Positions 40,293-48,597 of a stretch of 64,000 nucleotides of DNA are shown here, in pieces. Location: contig NZ_CP135079.1 in the NCBI RefSeq assembly GCF_032121415.1, positions 1 to 64,000 on the forward strand. Reading direction: 5' to 3'. The notes under the pieces are model-generated. The model made no database searches and had not been told where the DNA came from. It saw nothing but the letters and a program-made list of their open reading frames with translations. This DNA comes from Streptomyces parvus. GTDB lineage: Bacteria; Actinomycetota; Actinomycetes; Streptomycetales; Streptomycetaceae. A program made the position numbers and the translations under genes. Positions within the stretch are counted from its first letter, which is position 1, and the number at the start of each line of letters is the position of its first letter.

Positions 40293-40919
40293 CTAGCGCT
40301 TCCGGTCGTCCGCCGGGGCTTCACCCCGGGCCTGTCGCATTACGGCCGTGCGGCAGGAGAGGACGACCAGGAACGGCCACAACGCCTGAAGGAACGTCAC
40401 GACGCGCTCCGCGACGCCCGGGGCCCCGGCGCTCTGGAGTTCCGCCACGAACCACAAGGCACTCGCGAACATCAGCGCGCTCGCGGCGAGCGACACATCC
40501 AGGCGCAACCCCCACGGCACCGGTCTCCCGCCCCGGACGGCGGCCAGCGGTGGCCACGCCGCCAGCAGCACCACGCCCACCGTGGCCACCGCCCCGTGCT
40601 CCAGCGCCCCGCCGCTGCTCGGGGCGGGCACCAGGGTCAGGGCCAGCGCGGACAGACCGCCGCCGGCCAGGGTCACCCGGCCGGGGAGAGCCGCCTGCCG
40701 GAGGGCGTGCGCCGTCGCCACGTAACACGTCCCCAGCACCAGCAGCATCCCGGTCATCAGCCAGTAACTGGTGGCGCCGTAGGAGGCGAGGACGCTCAGG
40801 GTCTCCGCCGCGGGGTCGTACGCGGGTCCCTGGCGCACCTGCGCGATCATCCAGGAGCCGACCAGCAGGACGGGGGCACACCCGGAGGAGACCAAGGCCC
40901 ACCAAGGAGCAGATCGCAT
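40293..40919 (-). CDS. DUF998 multi-span membrane protein
   Basis: Membrane protein of 208 residues with about six hydrophobic helices: CAPVLLVGSWMIAQ, GMLLVLGTCYVATAH, LTLVPAPSSGG, VVLLAAWPPLAAV, SALMFASALWFVAE, LWPFLVVLSCR. The first loop has YDPAAETLSVLASYG, the signature of DUF998 proteins, whose function is unknown. It ends in a short basic tail. The next gene upstream is 164 bases away in the same direction. Confidence 0.8.
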   Translation of the reverse strand: MRSAPWWALVSSGCAPVLLVGSWMIAQVRQGPAYDPAAETLSVLASYGATSYWLMTGMLLVLGTCYVATAHALRQAALPGRVTLAGGGLSALALTLVPAPSSGGALEHGAVATVGVVLLAAWPPLAAVRGGRPVPWGLRLDVSLAASALMFASALWFVAELQSAGAPGVAERVVTFLQALWPFLVVLSCRTAVMRQARGEAPADDRKR

Positions 40920-41082
40920 CCAGTCAGCATAATTCGGGCATCTTGCCTTGCCCTGCTCTCCGCCCTCTTCGGCCTTCCGTGCCTCCTGTCGGCGGCCGGG
41001 CGAGTGCCAGGGGCGGTCGCCGCCGGCGCGAAGGACGCCCTCCTGCGCATCGAGTGAACCGCAGATCCGGGTGCGATCGCCG

Positions 41083-41880
41083 TCAGGGTGTGGTGGCCCC
41101 GGGCTTCGCGCGGCGGATGGGCATCATCGTCTCCGCCGCCCCCTGCGCCAGGTGGTCGAGGATCAACCGGTTGACGAGAGCCGGCTTCTCCAGCGGGACC
41201 AGGTGGGACGCCCCGGGCACGACAGCCAGCTCGGCGTCCGGGATCGCGCGGTACAGGGCCGTGGTGTGCTCCAGCGTCATCATGTCGTCGTCGCCGGACA
41301 TCACCAGGGTGGGCGCCTCGATGCGGGCCAGGTCCTCGGGTGTCAGCGTCGGCTGGGTGCGCCACATGTCGAGCACCTTCGCGGCCACCACCGGCCAGTG
41401 GTCCGGGCCGTCCGGTGCGACGGGGTCGTACAGCTCCCGGAAGAACGCCAGGTCGGGCCCGGACGGCGTCATCGTGTCCAGCATCGACGGCTCGACGAAG
41501 CATTCGGGGCCCGGGCGGAAGTTGGCCCCGATCGCGACGGCCTTGCGGACGAGGTCAGGGCGGTCCCCGGCGACGAGGAGCGCGACGACTCCCCCGTCGC
41601 TCCAGCCCACCAGGTGCGCCGGCCCTTCGACGACCGCCTCCAGGAAGGCCACGGTGTCGTCGGCCATGTCCTGGTACGTCAGGGGGCCGGGCACGTCGGC
41701 CGTGTGCCCGTGGGCGCGCCGTTCCGGCAGGAAGACGCGGTAGGCGGCGGCGAGGTCGGCGCGCTGGGCGCCCCACGTGTCGTTGGTGCAGAAGCCGCCG
41801 TGCAGGAGAACGAGCGGATCACCGGCGCCCTCGGTCTCGTACCAGGTCCTGACACCGGGCAGGTCCGCGTACTCACCCAT
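41083..41880 (-). CDS. alpha/beta hydrolase
   Basis: Hydrolase of 265 residues from ATG 41880. The oxyanion stretch LVLLHGGFCTND is at about 23-34, the nucleophile elbow GWSDGGV (about 94-100, Ser as nucleophile) and the catalytic His is in PGASHLVPLEKP. The Asp is in TLVMSGDDDMM. It reads like a non-specific esterase or cleavage hydrolase of the MhpC type. Preceded by GGAGAGG in the right place. The nearest gene upstream is a TetR regulator in the same direction, 115 bases away, which may control it. Confidence 0.85.
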   Translation of the reverse strand: MGEYADLPGVRTWYETEGAGDPLVLLHGGFCTNDTWGAQRADLAAAYRVFLPERRAHGHTADVPGPLTYQDMADDTVAFLEAVVEGPAHLVGWSDGGVVALLVAGDRPDLVRKAVAIGANFRPGPECFVEPSMLDTMTPSGPDLAFFRELYDPVAPDGPDHWPVVAAKVLDMWRTQPTLTPEDLARIEAPTLVMSGDDDMMTLEHTTALYRAIPDAELAVVPGASHLVPLEKPALVNRLILDHLAQGAAETMMPIRRAKPGATTP

Positions 41881-41995
41881 CGTCGATGCCTCTCCGGGGC
41901 TGTCGTCGTTCCGCCTTCTCCGGCCAGTCTGCGTGGTGCCCTCCGGGGCCGCCACACGAATCGGTACGAGCGGCGGGCGGCCGGAGCGCGGGGCG

Positions 41996-42724
41996 TCAGC
42001 CGTCGGCCGGGTCGCCGGCGCGCCGAGCTCGCCGGATGCTCGCCTCCGCACTGTCGAGCAGCATCTCCAGAGCCGTGGGGTACGCGCTGTCGTTCATCCT
42101 CGCGACCAGCAGCGGTGCGAGAGCGGCGATGTTCGGGTGGGTTTCCGCCGGCAGTTCGGCGTAGGTGGCGTGCCAGACCCGTTCGTCGGCGGCGCGGGCC
42201 GCTTCGGGCAGGGCGAGGCTCGCGGCGTCCAGTGCGGCGAAGGCGAGTGCCTGGTCGAGGAACGCCTGGTAGATCCGTACGACGTCCCGGTCGGGCAGTC
42301 CGGTCGAGCGCAGGATGCCGAGGACCGTCTCGTCGCAGGCGATCTCGTTGGCCCGGCCGCTGACCCGGCTGGCGGTCAGCACGGCGGCCTGCGGATGGGC
42401 CAGGTAGGCGGTGTGGATGCGCAGGCCGATCCCGCGCAGGTCGGTGCGCCACTGCCCGGTGGCCCGCCAGCCGTGCATCGCGCGTCCGATCAGTTCGTCG
42501 GCGATGGCCAGGGTCAGGTCGTCGATGCCGCGGAAGTAGCGGTAGAGCGTGCTCGGGTCGGCTCCGAGGGCGAGGCCCAGGCGGCGCACGGTCAGTCCGT
42601 CCCTGCCGTGTTCGTGGAGCATGCGCAGAGCGGTCTCGACGATCAGCTGCTGGGTGACGACGACGCCCTGCCGTGTCGGCCGCCTGCGTCGCCGCTTCTC
42701 CTCCGGGACCACCTTCTTCGCCAT
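41996..42724 (-). CDS. TetR-family regulator
   Basis: Regulator of 242 residues with a basic N-terminal extension (EEKRRRRRPTRQGV) and an HTH: LIVETALRMLHEHGRDGLTV, then RRLGLALGADPSTLYRYFRG. The C-terminal domain is all alpha. It is divergent from the saccharopine-dehydrogenase-like gene 165 bases away, and precedes the alpha/beta hydrolase gene, so either or both may be its target. No paired operator was found. Confidence 0.88.
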   Translation of the reverse strand: MAKKVVPEEKRRRRRPTRQGVVVTQQLIVETALRMLHEHGRDGLTVRRLGLALGADPSTLYRYFRGIDDLTLAIADELIGRAMHGWRATGQWRTDLRGIGLRIHTAYLAHPQAAVLTASRVSGRANEIACDETVLGILRSTGLPDRDVVRIYQAFLDQALAFAALDAASLALPEAARAADERVWHATYAELPAETHPNIAALAPLLVARMNDSAYPTALEMLLDSAEASIRRARRAGDPADG

Positions 42725-42800
42725 CCGGGCCTCTCCCCCGTGTCGATACCGGTGTGCCGGTGCCGGCCTGTCGGCACCCCCTCACCTTATGCCAACGGCG

Positions 42801-42829
42801 TTGACGTTACTCAAGTGCGCCCCTTTCAT
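42801..42829 (+). promoter_or_regulatory. probable sigma70-type promoter of the saccharopine-dehydrogenase-like gene
   Basis: TTGACG (42801-42806) and TTTCAT (42824-42829) are 17 bases apart. The -35 is near consensus and the -10 matches four of six. It lies 60 bases before the start codon. Confidence 0.45.
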
Positions 42830-42889
42830 GGACGAATCCAAGGGCACCGGCCCGTTGGGCCCGGCCCCTCGACGAAAGGCACATCCGCC

Positions 42890-44098
42890 ATGCGTGTACT
42901 CCTCGTCGGCGCAGGTGGCGTGGGCACGGCGATCACCAGGATCGCCGCCCGCCGCTCCTTCTTCGACCACATGGTCGTCTCCGACTACGACCTCTCCCGG
43001 GCCGAGGCGGCGGTGGCCGCCCTCGGCGACGACGGGGCGAGGTTCACCGCGCTGCGCGTCGACGCCTCGGACCGGGCGGCGGTCACCGCCCTGATCGCCG
43101 AGCAGCGGTGCGACATCCTCGTGAACGCCACCGACCCCCGGTTCGTGATGCCGTTGTTCGAGGCGGCGCTGGCCGCCGGCGTCGACTATCTGGACATGGC
43201 CATGTCCCTGTCCTCCCCGCATCCGGAGCGCCCGTACGAGGAGTGCGGGGTCAAGCTCGGCGACGGGCAGTTCGAGCGTGCCGCGGCGTGGGAGGCGGCG
43301 GGGCGGCTCGCGCTCGTCGGGGTGGGTGTCGAGCCGGGGCTCTCCGATGTCTTCGCCCGGTACGCGGCGGACGAACTGTTCGACGAGATCGAGGAGATCG
43401 GCGTCCGGGACGGTGCCGATCTCACCGTCGAGGGCTATGGCTTCGCCCCGTCGTTCTCGATCTGGACCACCATCGAGGAGTGCCTCAACCCACCGGTGAT
43501 CTGGGAGAAGGACCGGGGCTGGTTCACCACGGCGCCGTTCAGCGAACCGGAGGTGTTCGACTTCCCCGAGGGGATCGGTCCGGTGGAGTGCGTCAACGTC
43601 GAGCACGAGGAGGTCCTGCTGATCCCGCGCTGGGTGGAGTCCCGGCGGGTCACGTTCAAGTACGGGCTGGGTGAGGAGTTCATCGAGACCCTCAAGACCC
43701 TTCACCGGCTCGGCCTCGACCGCACGGACAAGGTGAGCGTGCCCGGCGGCGCCGTGTCGCCCCGTGACGTGGTCGCGGCCTGTCTGCCCGACCCGGCCTC
43801 CCTGGGCGGGCTGATGCGGGGCAAGACCTGTGCCGGTACCTGGGTGAAGGGCACGAAGGACGGCGCGCCCCGCGAGGTGTACCTCTACCACGTGGTCGAC
43901 AATCAGTGGTCGATGCGCGAGTACGGCTCCCAGGCCGTGGTCTGGCAGACGGCGATCAACCCGGTGATCGCCCTGGAGCTGGTGGCGGGCGGTGTCTGGA
44001 GCGGCACGGGGGTGCTCGGCGCCGAGGCGCTGGACCCGCGCCCGTTCCTCGATCTGCTCGTCGCGTACGGGTCGCCGTGGTGCCTGCGCGAGCAGTGA
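42890..44098 (+). CDS. saccharopine dehydrogenase-like NAD(P) oxidoreductase
   Basis: Oxidoreductase of 402 residues. Rossmann fold MRVLLVGAGGVGTAITRIAA at the N-terminus; FDHMVVSDYDLSRAEAA and DILVNATDPRFVMPLFEAAL follow as in saccharopine dehydrogenase and related carboxynorspermidine dehydrogenase enzymes. Further typical text: GVDYLDMAMSLSSPHPE and LALVGVGVEPGLSDVFARYA. The C-domain contains IPRWVESRRVTFKYGLGEEF. Substrate unknown, possibly a polyamine-type imine. Start at ATG 42890. It could be controlled by the divergent TetR gene. Confidence 0.85.
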   Translation: MRVLLVGAGGVGTAITRIAARRSFFDHMVVSDYDLSRAEAAVAALGDDGARFTALRVDASDRAAVTALIAEQRCDILVNATDPRFVMPLFEAALAAGVDYLDMAMSLSSPHPERPYEECGVKLGDGQFERAAAWEAAGRLALVGVGVEPGLSDVFARYAADELFDEIEEIGVRDGADLTVEGYGFAPSFSIWTTIEECLNPPVIWEKDRGWFTTAPFSEPEVFDFPEGIGPVECVNVEHEEVLLIPRWVESRRVTFKYGLGEEFIETLKTLHRLGLDRTDKVSVPGGAVSPRDVVAACLPDPASLGGLMRGKTCAGTWVKGTKDGAPREVYLYHVVDNQWSMREYGSQAVVWQTAINPVIALELVAGGVWSGTGVLGAEALDPRPFLDLLVAYGSPWCLREQ

Positions 44099-44252
44099 CC
44101 GCGAGCCCGTCCGCGCTCTCTCCACGGGCCGCCCCCGGGCCGTCGGGGAAAGTCGAAAAGTCTTTGGGCGGCGATGTCGAGAACCCGGATCCGGCTCCGT
44201 CCCCGTAGTGAGAGCGGCCAGAATGGGCCGCCCGGCACCGAGGAGTGACATC

Positions 44253-44660
44253 ATGGCCAAGTACCTGCTGCTCAAGCACTACCGCGGCGCCCCGGCAGCG
44301 GTCAACGACGTACCGATGGACCGGTGGACGCCCGAGGAGATCTCGGCGCACATGCAGTACATGCAGGACTTCGCGGACCGGCTGGAGAAGACCGGGGAGT
44401 TCGTCGACGGTCAGGCGCTCGCCCCCGAGGGCTCCTGGGTCCGGTACGACGGTGAGGGCCGTCCGCCGGTCACCGACGGGCCGTTCGCCGAGACCAAGGA
44501 TCTGATCGCCGGCTGGATGATCATCGACGTGGACAGTAACGACCGGGCCGTCGAGCTGGCCGGGGAGCTGTCCGCCGCCCCCGGGGCCGGCGGGAAGCCG
44601 ATCCACGAGTGGCTGGAGGTGCGCCCGTTCCTGACCGCGCCGCCCACTGTCACGGAGTGA
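44253..44660 (+). CDS. YCII/DGPF-domain protein
   Basis: A 135-residue YCII-related protein with the DGPF motif intact: VTDGPFAETKDLIAGWMIID (about 73-92). Start MAKYLLLKHYRG has AGGAGTG before it. It is 8 bases upstream of an ECF sigma gene with a TPR-like tail, the conserved ECF42-DGPF pairing (family knowledge). The biochemical role of DGPF proteins in these units is not established. Confidence 0.9.
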   Translation: MAKYLLLKHYRGAPAAVNDVPMDRWTPEEISAHMQYMQDFADRLEKTGEFVDGQALAPEGSWVRYDGEGRPPVTDGPFAETKDLIAGWMIIDVDSNDRAVELAGELSAAPGAGGKPIHEWLEVRPFLTAPPTVTE

Positions 44661-44667
44661 CGCTTCG

Positions 44668-45813
44668 ATGGACGAACTCCTTCTGCGGAGCCTCACTCCG
44701 AGCGTGCTCGGCGTCCTCGTCCGCCGGGGAGCGGACTTCGCGGCGGCCGAGGACGCGGTGCAGGACGCCCTGGTCGAGGCGGTCCGCGTATGGCCGGGCG
44801 ACGCGCCGCGGGACCCGAAGGGCTGGCTGGTCACCGTGGCCTGGCGGCGGTTCCTCGACGCGACCCGGGCGGACGCCTCCCGGCGGCGGCGCGAGGACCT
44901 CGTCGACGAGGAGCCCGCGCCGGGCCCCGCGCCGGCGGTGGACGAGACGCTCCAGCTCTACTTCCTGTGCGCCCACCCTTCACTGACGCCGTCGTCGGCG
45001 GTCGCGCTCACGCTGCGCGCCGTCGGCGGGCTCACGACCCGCCAGATCGCCCGGGCGTATCTGGTGCCCGAGGCGACCATGGCACAGCGGATCAGCCGGG
45101 CGAAGCGCACCGTCTCCGGGGTGGGGTTCGATCGGCCCGGCGATGTCTCCACCGTGCTGCGCGTGCTGTATCTGGTCTTCAACGAGGGCTATTCCGGGGA
45201 TGTGGACCTCGCCGCTGAGGCGATCCGGCTCACCCGGCAGCTCGCGGTCGCGATCGACCACCCTGAGGTGGCGGGGCTGCTCGCCCTCATGCTGCTCCAC
45301 CACGCCCGGCGAGCCTCCCGGACCGCGCCCGACGGGAGTCTGGTGCCGCTCGCCGAGCAGGACCGGGGCCGGTGGGACACCGGGATGATCACCGAGGGGG
45401 TGGGGATCCTGCAGGCGGCCCTGGCCCGGGACCGGCTGGGCGAGTTCCAGGCCCAGGCCGCCGTCGCGGCGCTCCATGCGGACGCGCCGACCGCCGAGGA
45501 GACCGACTGGGTGCAGATCGTCGAGTGGTACGACGAGCTGGCGGGCCTGACGGACAGCCCGGTCGTCCGGCTCAACCGGGCGGTGGCCGTCGGCGAGGCC
45601 GACGGTCCGCGCGCCGGGCTGGCCGAACTCGCAGCGCTGAGCGAGTCGTTGCCCCGCCATACGGCGGTCGCGGCGTATCTGCACGAGCGTGACGGCGACC
45701 TGTTGACAGCCGCGCGGCTGTACGCCGAGGCCGCCCTCAAGGCCCCCACGCTGGCCGAGCGCGACCATCTGACGCGCCAGGCCGCGCGGCTCAACGCCGG
45801 TCTTCGGAGCTGA
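44668..45813 (+). CDS. ECF sigma factor, ECF42 type
   Basis: ECF sigma factor of 381 residues, twice the size of a minimal sigma. Sigma2: RRGADFAAAEDAVQDALVEA (about 19-38), WPGDAPRDPKGWLVTVAWRR. Sigma4: AVGGLTTRQIARAYLVPEAT, then MAQRISRAKRTV. The C-terminal 190 residues (IRLTRQLAVAIDHPEVAGLL, NRAVAVGEADGPRAGLAELA, ERDGDLLTAARLYAEAALKA) are the helical TPR-like tail of ECF42. There is no anti-sigma gene, and a DGPF protein partner lies directly upstream. The tail probably regulates activity. Confidence 0.92.
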   Translation: MDELLLRSLTPSVLGVLVRRGADFAAAEDAVQDALVEAVRVWPGDAPRDPKGWLVTVAWRRFLDATRADASRRRREDLVDEEPAPGPAPAVDETLQLYFLCAHPSLTPSSAVALTLRAVGGLTTRQIARAYLVPEATMAQRISRAKRTVSGVGFDRPGDVSTVLRVLYLVFNEGYSGDVDLAAEAIRLTRQLAVAIDHPEVAGLLALMLLHHARRASRTAPDGSLVPLAEQDRGRWDTGMITEGVGILQAALARDRLGEFQAQAAVAALHADAPTAEETDWVQIVEWYDELAGLTDSPVVRLNRAVAVGEADGPRAGLAELAALSESLPRHTAVAAYLHERDGDLLTAARLYAEAALKAPTLAERDHLTRQAARLNAGLRS

Positions 45814-45888
45814 CGTTCCGGCACCTCTCGCGCGGCGTGGGCGAGCCGCCGACAACGTCTGCCGCATGGCGCCCGGGGCGAGTGAACG

Positions 45889-46329
45889 TCAGGCGGTGCC
45901 GCCGGGCCCGTGATCCGGGTCCGGGTGTCCGGGGGGCACGAAACAGGCGGTCACGGTCTTGCCGTCCCGCTGGGGGTGCTGTTCCCAACTGTCGGACAGC
46001 GCCTCGACGATGGCGAGGCCCCGGCCGCCGGTCGCTTCGAGGCCCCGGTCGACCACGGCGGGGAGCACCGGACTGGAGTCGTGAACACTGACATGCAGGC
46101 AGGTGCTGTCCCAGGTCAGGACGAGCTGGGCATCGCTGTGCGCGTGTTCGTGTGCGTTGGTGATGAGCTCGGACACGGCCAGGAGCACCGAGTCCACCAG
46201 ATCGGGGGCGCTCCGCGTCCACGCCAGTGAGTCGAGATGCTCCCGCGCCCAGCGGCGCCCCGCCCGCACTCCCTGGGACATGGGGAAGGACTGCGCCCAG
46301 CCCACCGCCCTCATCTCGGAATCGGCCAT
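45889..46329 (-). CDS. RsbW-like serine/threonine protein kinase / anti-sigma ATPase domain
   Basis: A 146-residue HATPase_c_2 protein from ATG 46329 (AAGGAGAGG upstream). N box: LVDSVLLAVSELITNAHEHA (about 45-64). ATP-lid region: LEATGGRGLAIVEALSDSWE (about 95-114), followed by GKTVTACFVPP. It belongs to the many single-domain Streptomyces RsbW/SpoIIAB-like proteins, most of unknown partner. No anti-anti-sigma factor is adjacent. The ECF gene lies 76 bases beyond its end, but convergent, so no operon. Confidence 0.88.
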   Translation of the reverse strand: MADSEMRAVGWAQSFPMSQGVRAGRRWAREHLDSLAWTRSAPDLVDSVLLAVSELITNAHEHAHSDAQLVLTWDSTCLHVSVHDSSPVLPAVVDRGLEATGGRGLAIVEALSDSWEQHPQRDGKTVTACFVPPGHPDPDHGPGGTA

Positions 46330-46465
46330 GCTCTTGCCTCTCCTTCGTCGATCAGGGAAGTGAGGTCGTCGTTCGTCGCCCTCTGTCCGTCTCCTACCCG
46401 CCCGCGCGGACTTGACGTCCGGCCGGCCCGTACCGGAGGCGGACGGCCGCACTCGTGGTGACAAA

Positions 46466-46484
46466 TTAGGTAAGCCTCACCTAA
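46466..46484. promoter_or_regulatory. iron box (DmdR/IdeR/DtxR-type operator)
   Basis: TTAGGTAAGCCTCACCTAA is a 19-bp palindrome close to the consensus for DtxR-family iron repressors, with only central deviations. It lies 117 bases before the HtaA-protein start, so iron limitation should induce that gene. Confidence 0.85.
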
Positions 46485-46600
46485 TATTCGATGGTCGTCT
46501 TCGGGTCCCCACACGCCAAGAAGCCGGTATCCCCCCTTCTTTCGTTCGCCCCGGGCACGGCTCCGTTCCGACGCGCGCCGTGCCCCTCCCCGAAGGAGAC

Positions 46601-48538
46601 ATGCAGCGCATGCCCATGCCTCGCCGCGGCCGCCTGGCCGCTCTCGCCGCCCTGACCGTCATCTCCGTGGGCGCCGGCGTCCTCGCCGTTCCCGCCTCCG
46701 CCGCCCCGGGCGTCCACGCCGCCGCGCGGGCCGATTCCGGCGGCACCACGTCGGCGGCCGCTCCGATCCTGGTGAGCGGCCGGTCCTCCTGGGGCTTCAA
46801 GGAGTCCTGGGTCCGGTACGTCGCGATGTTCGGCGGCTCGGTGACCGCGGGCGGCGGCGCGACCGCCGACGCCGCCGGAAAGGTCGACCACCCCGTCAAG
46901 CACGGCTCGGTCGACCCGGCGGGGCGCTCGGCCGATGTGCGCTTCGGGGGCTCGGTGACCTATGCGATACCCAGCCACGGGATCACCGCGATCACCCTCG
47001 CCAACCCGCGTGTCGTGCTGAAGAACGGCCAGGGCACGCTCCACATGGACGTGACGACCGATCTCGTCGCCGGTGAGGACCCGGTCACCACGTCCGGCGT
47101 GCCGATCGCCTCGCTCACGGCGGCCGCCGGCGCCCTCGACGGCAGCACCCTCGACTGGTCGGGCATCACAGCCTCCCTCACGGACGCGGGCGCGGCGATC
47201 TTCGCCTTCCAGGGGCAGCCCATGTACCCGGCCGGTACGGCGCTGGACCCGCTCGCCATCAGTGGCGCCGTGAGTGTCCCCACGCTGACGGTCAGCCAGG
47301 TCAGCGGACTGGGAGCGGAGACCGAGGTCACTGTCAGCGGCAAGGGCTACCAGCCCGGGCGCGGGGTGTACCTGGCCCAGTCCGTCGCCATGCCCGGCAC
47401 CACGTACCCCAGCGTCTTCGGCAACGCGGTGTACGTCCGTCAGGTCGGCGCGGACGGCGCCTTCAGCGTCACGGCGAAGCTCACCGAGACGTTCACCCCC
47501 TCCGGGGCCCCCGCCGTCGACTGCCGGACCACCGCCTGCTTCGTCACGAGCTTCAACTCGCACGACGGCACCGACCCCACCTGGATGCCGTCCCGCGCCC
47601 AGGACGTGGCCCAGCCGCTGACGTTCGGCGTCGAGCTCCCCGCCGCCACCGTCACCCGGCAGCCCGACTCCCGCACGGTGCGCTCGGGCGCCACCGCCGT
47701 CTTCACCGCCGCCGCGGACGGCGCCGATGCCGTCCGCTGGGAGCGGAGCTCCGACGAGGGCGCGACCTGGAGCGCCGTGCCCGGGGCCACCACCGCCACG
47801 CTGTCGGTAAAGGCGAGCGCCGCGCTCAACACCCTCCGCTACCGCGCGGTCTTCGTCAACGCATCGGGTGAGACCGCCACGTCCGCCGCGACGCTCACGG
47901 TGTCCGCCGTGCCCGCCCGGATCGTCTCCTTCAACGCCTCCCCCGAGCCGGTCGGCAAGGGCAGCAAGCTGAAGGTCGTCGGTACGATCCAGACCGTCGG
48001 CGCCACGGACGACGTCTGGCGTCCGCTGGCCAAGACGCCCGTGGTGGTCGAGTTCCGGGCGAAGGGCGCCACGACCTGGAGCCGTGCCGCGTCGGTCACC
48101 ACGGACAAGAAGGGTGTGGCCACGGCGTCGGTCACCGCCGTCAAGGACGGCACCTGGCGGGCCCGTTACGCGGGGACCGCAGACCGGGCCGCGGCCGTGA
48201 GCTCATCGGACACCGTGGACGTCAAGCTGCGGACCGCGGTGTCCGGCTTCAACGCCTCGCCGGAGCCGGTCCGCAAGGGCCGCACCATCACGGTCAAGGG
48301 CACCCTGCGCAGCCTGGACGGCACCTGGAAGAACACCTCCGGCCAGTCGGTCACCCTCCTGTTCAAGGCCGACGGTTCCAGCAAGTGGAGCAAGTCGGCG
48401 ACCGTGAAGACCAACAACAAGGGCGTCTTCTCGAAGGGGTTCACCGCCCAGAAGGACGGCACGTGGAAGGCGCAGTTCACGGCCACCTCGTCCCGGCTGG
48501 GCACGACCAGCTCCGGTGACCGCGTCGACGTGCGCTGA
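46601..48538 (+). CDS. secreted HtaA-domain protein, iron-regulated
   Basis: Exported protein of 645 residues from ATG 46601 (GAAGGAG upstream). Signal peptide ALTVISVGAGVLAVPASAA. HtaA domain at about 55-225: VSGRSSWGFKESWVRYV with the conserved W-F-W-Y pattern, and SHGITAITLANPRVVLKNGQ. A Tyr-rich segment SGKGYQPGRGVYLAQS and an Ig-like domain (about 345-440, VRWERSSDEGATWSAVPGAT) follow. Two tandem modules of about 100 residues end it: SFNASPEPVGKGSKLKVVGT and GFNASPEPVRKGRTITVKGT. No LPXTG and no C-terminal membrane helix. HtaA domains bind heme in Corynebacterium (family knowledge); the iron box upstream fits heme capture. Confidence 0.9.
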   Translation: MQRMPMPRRGRLAALAALTVISVGAGVLAVPASAAPGVHAAARADSGGTTSAAAPILVSGRSSWGFKESWVRYVAMFGGSVTAGGGATADAAGKVDHPVKHGSVDPAGRSADVRFGGSVTYAIPSHGITAITLANPRVVLKNGQGTLHMDVTTDLVAGEDPVTTSGVPIASLTAAAGALDGSTLDWSGITASLTDAGAAIFAFQGQPMYPAGTALDPLAISGAVSVPTLTVSQVSGLGAETEVTVSGKGYQPGRGVYLAQSVAMPGTTYPSVFGNAVYVRQVGADGAFSVTAKLTETFTPSGAPAVDCRTTACFVTSFNSHDGTDPTWMPSRAQDVAQPLTFGVELPAATVTRQPDSRTVRSGATAVFTAAADGADAVRWERSSDEGATWSAVPGATTATLSVKASAALNTLRYRAVFVNASGETATSAATLTVSAVPARIVSFNASPEPVGKGSKLKVVGTIQTVGATDDVWRPLAKTPVVVEFRAKGATTWSRAASVTTDKKGVATASVTAVKDGTWRARYAGTADRAAAVSSSDTVDVKLRTAVSGFNASPEPVRKGRTITVKGTLRSLDGTWKNTSGQSVTLLFKADGSSKWSKSATVKTNNKGVFSKGFTAQKDGTWKAQFTATSSRLGTTSSGDRVDVR

Positions 48539-48546
48539 ACCGGGCG

Positions 48547-48593
48547 CGCGGGCCGCGGCCGACGGGAACGGCTCCCGTCGGCCACGGCCCGCG
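48547..48593. terminator. bidirectional terminator between HtaA and GH6 genes
   Basis: CGCGGGCC then GGCCGACGGGA (48557-48567), a five-base loop, TCCCGTCGGCC (48573-48583) and GGCCCGCG (48586-48593) form a long stem between convergent genes. Confidence 0.85.
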
Positions 48594-48597
48594 TGTG

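Noticed and set aside
40207..40296. Small plus-strand frame ending MDGHYAVLDAWLRRWARA
   Set aside because: It has a credible end but lies after a terminator, with no ribosome-binding site and no recognised family.
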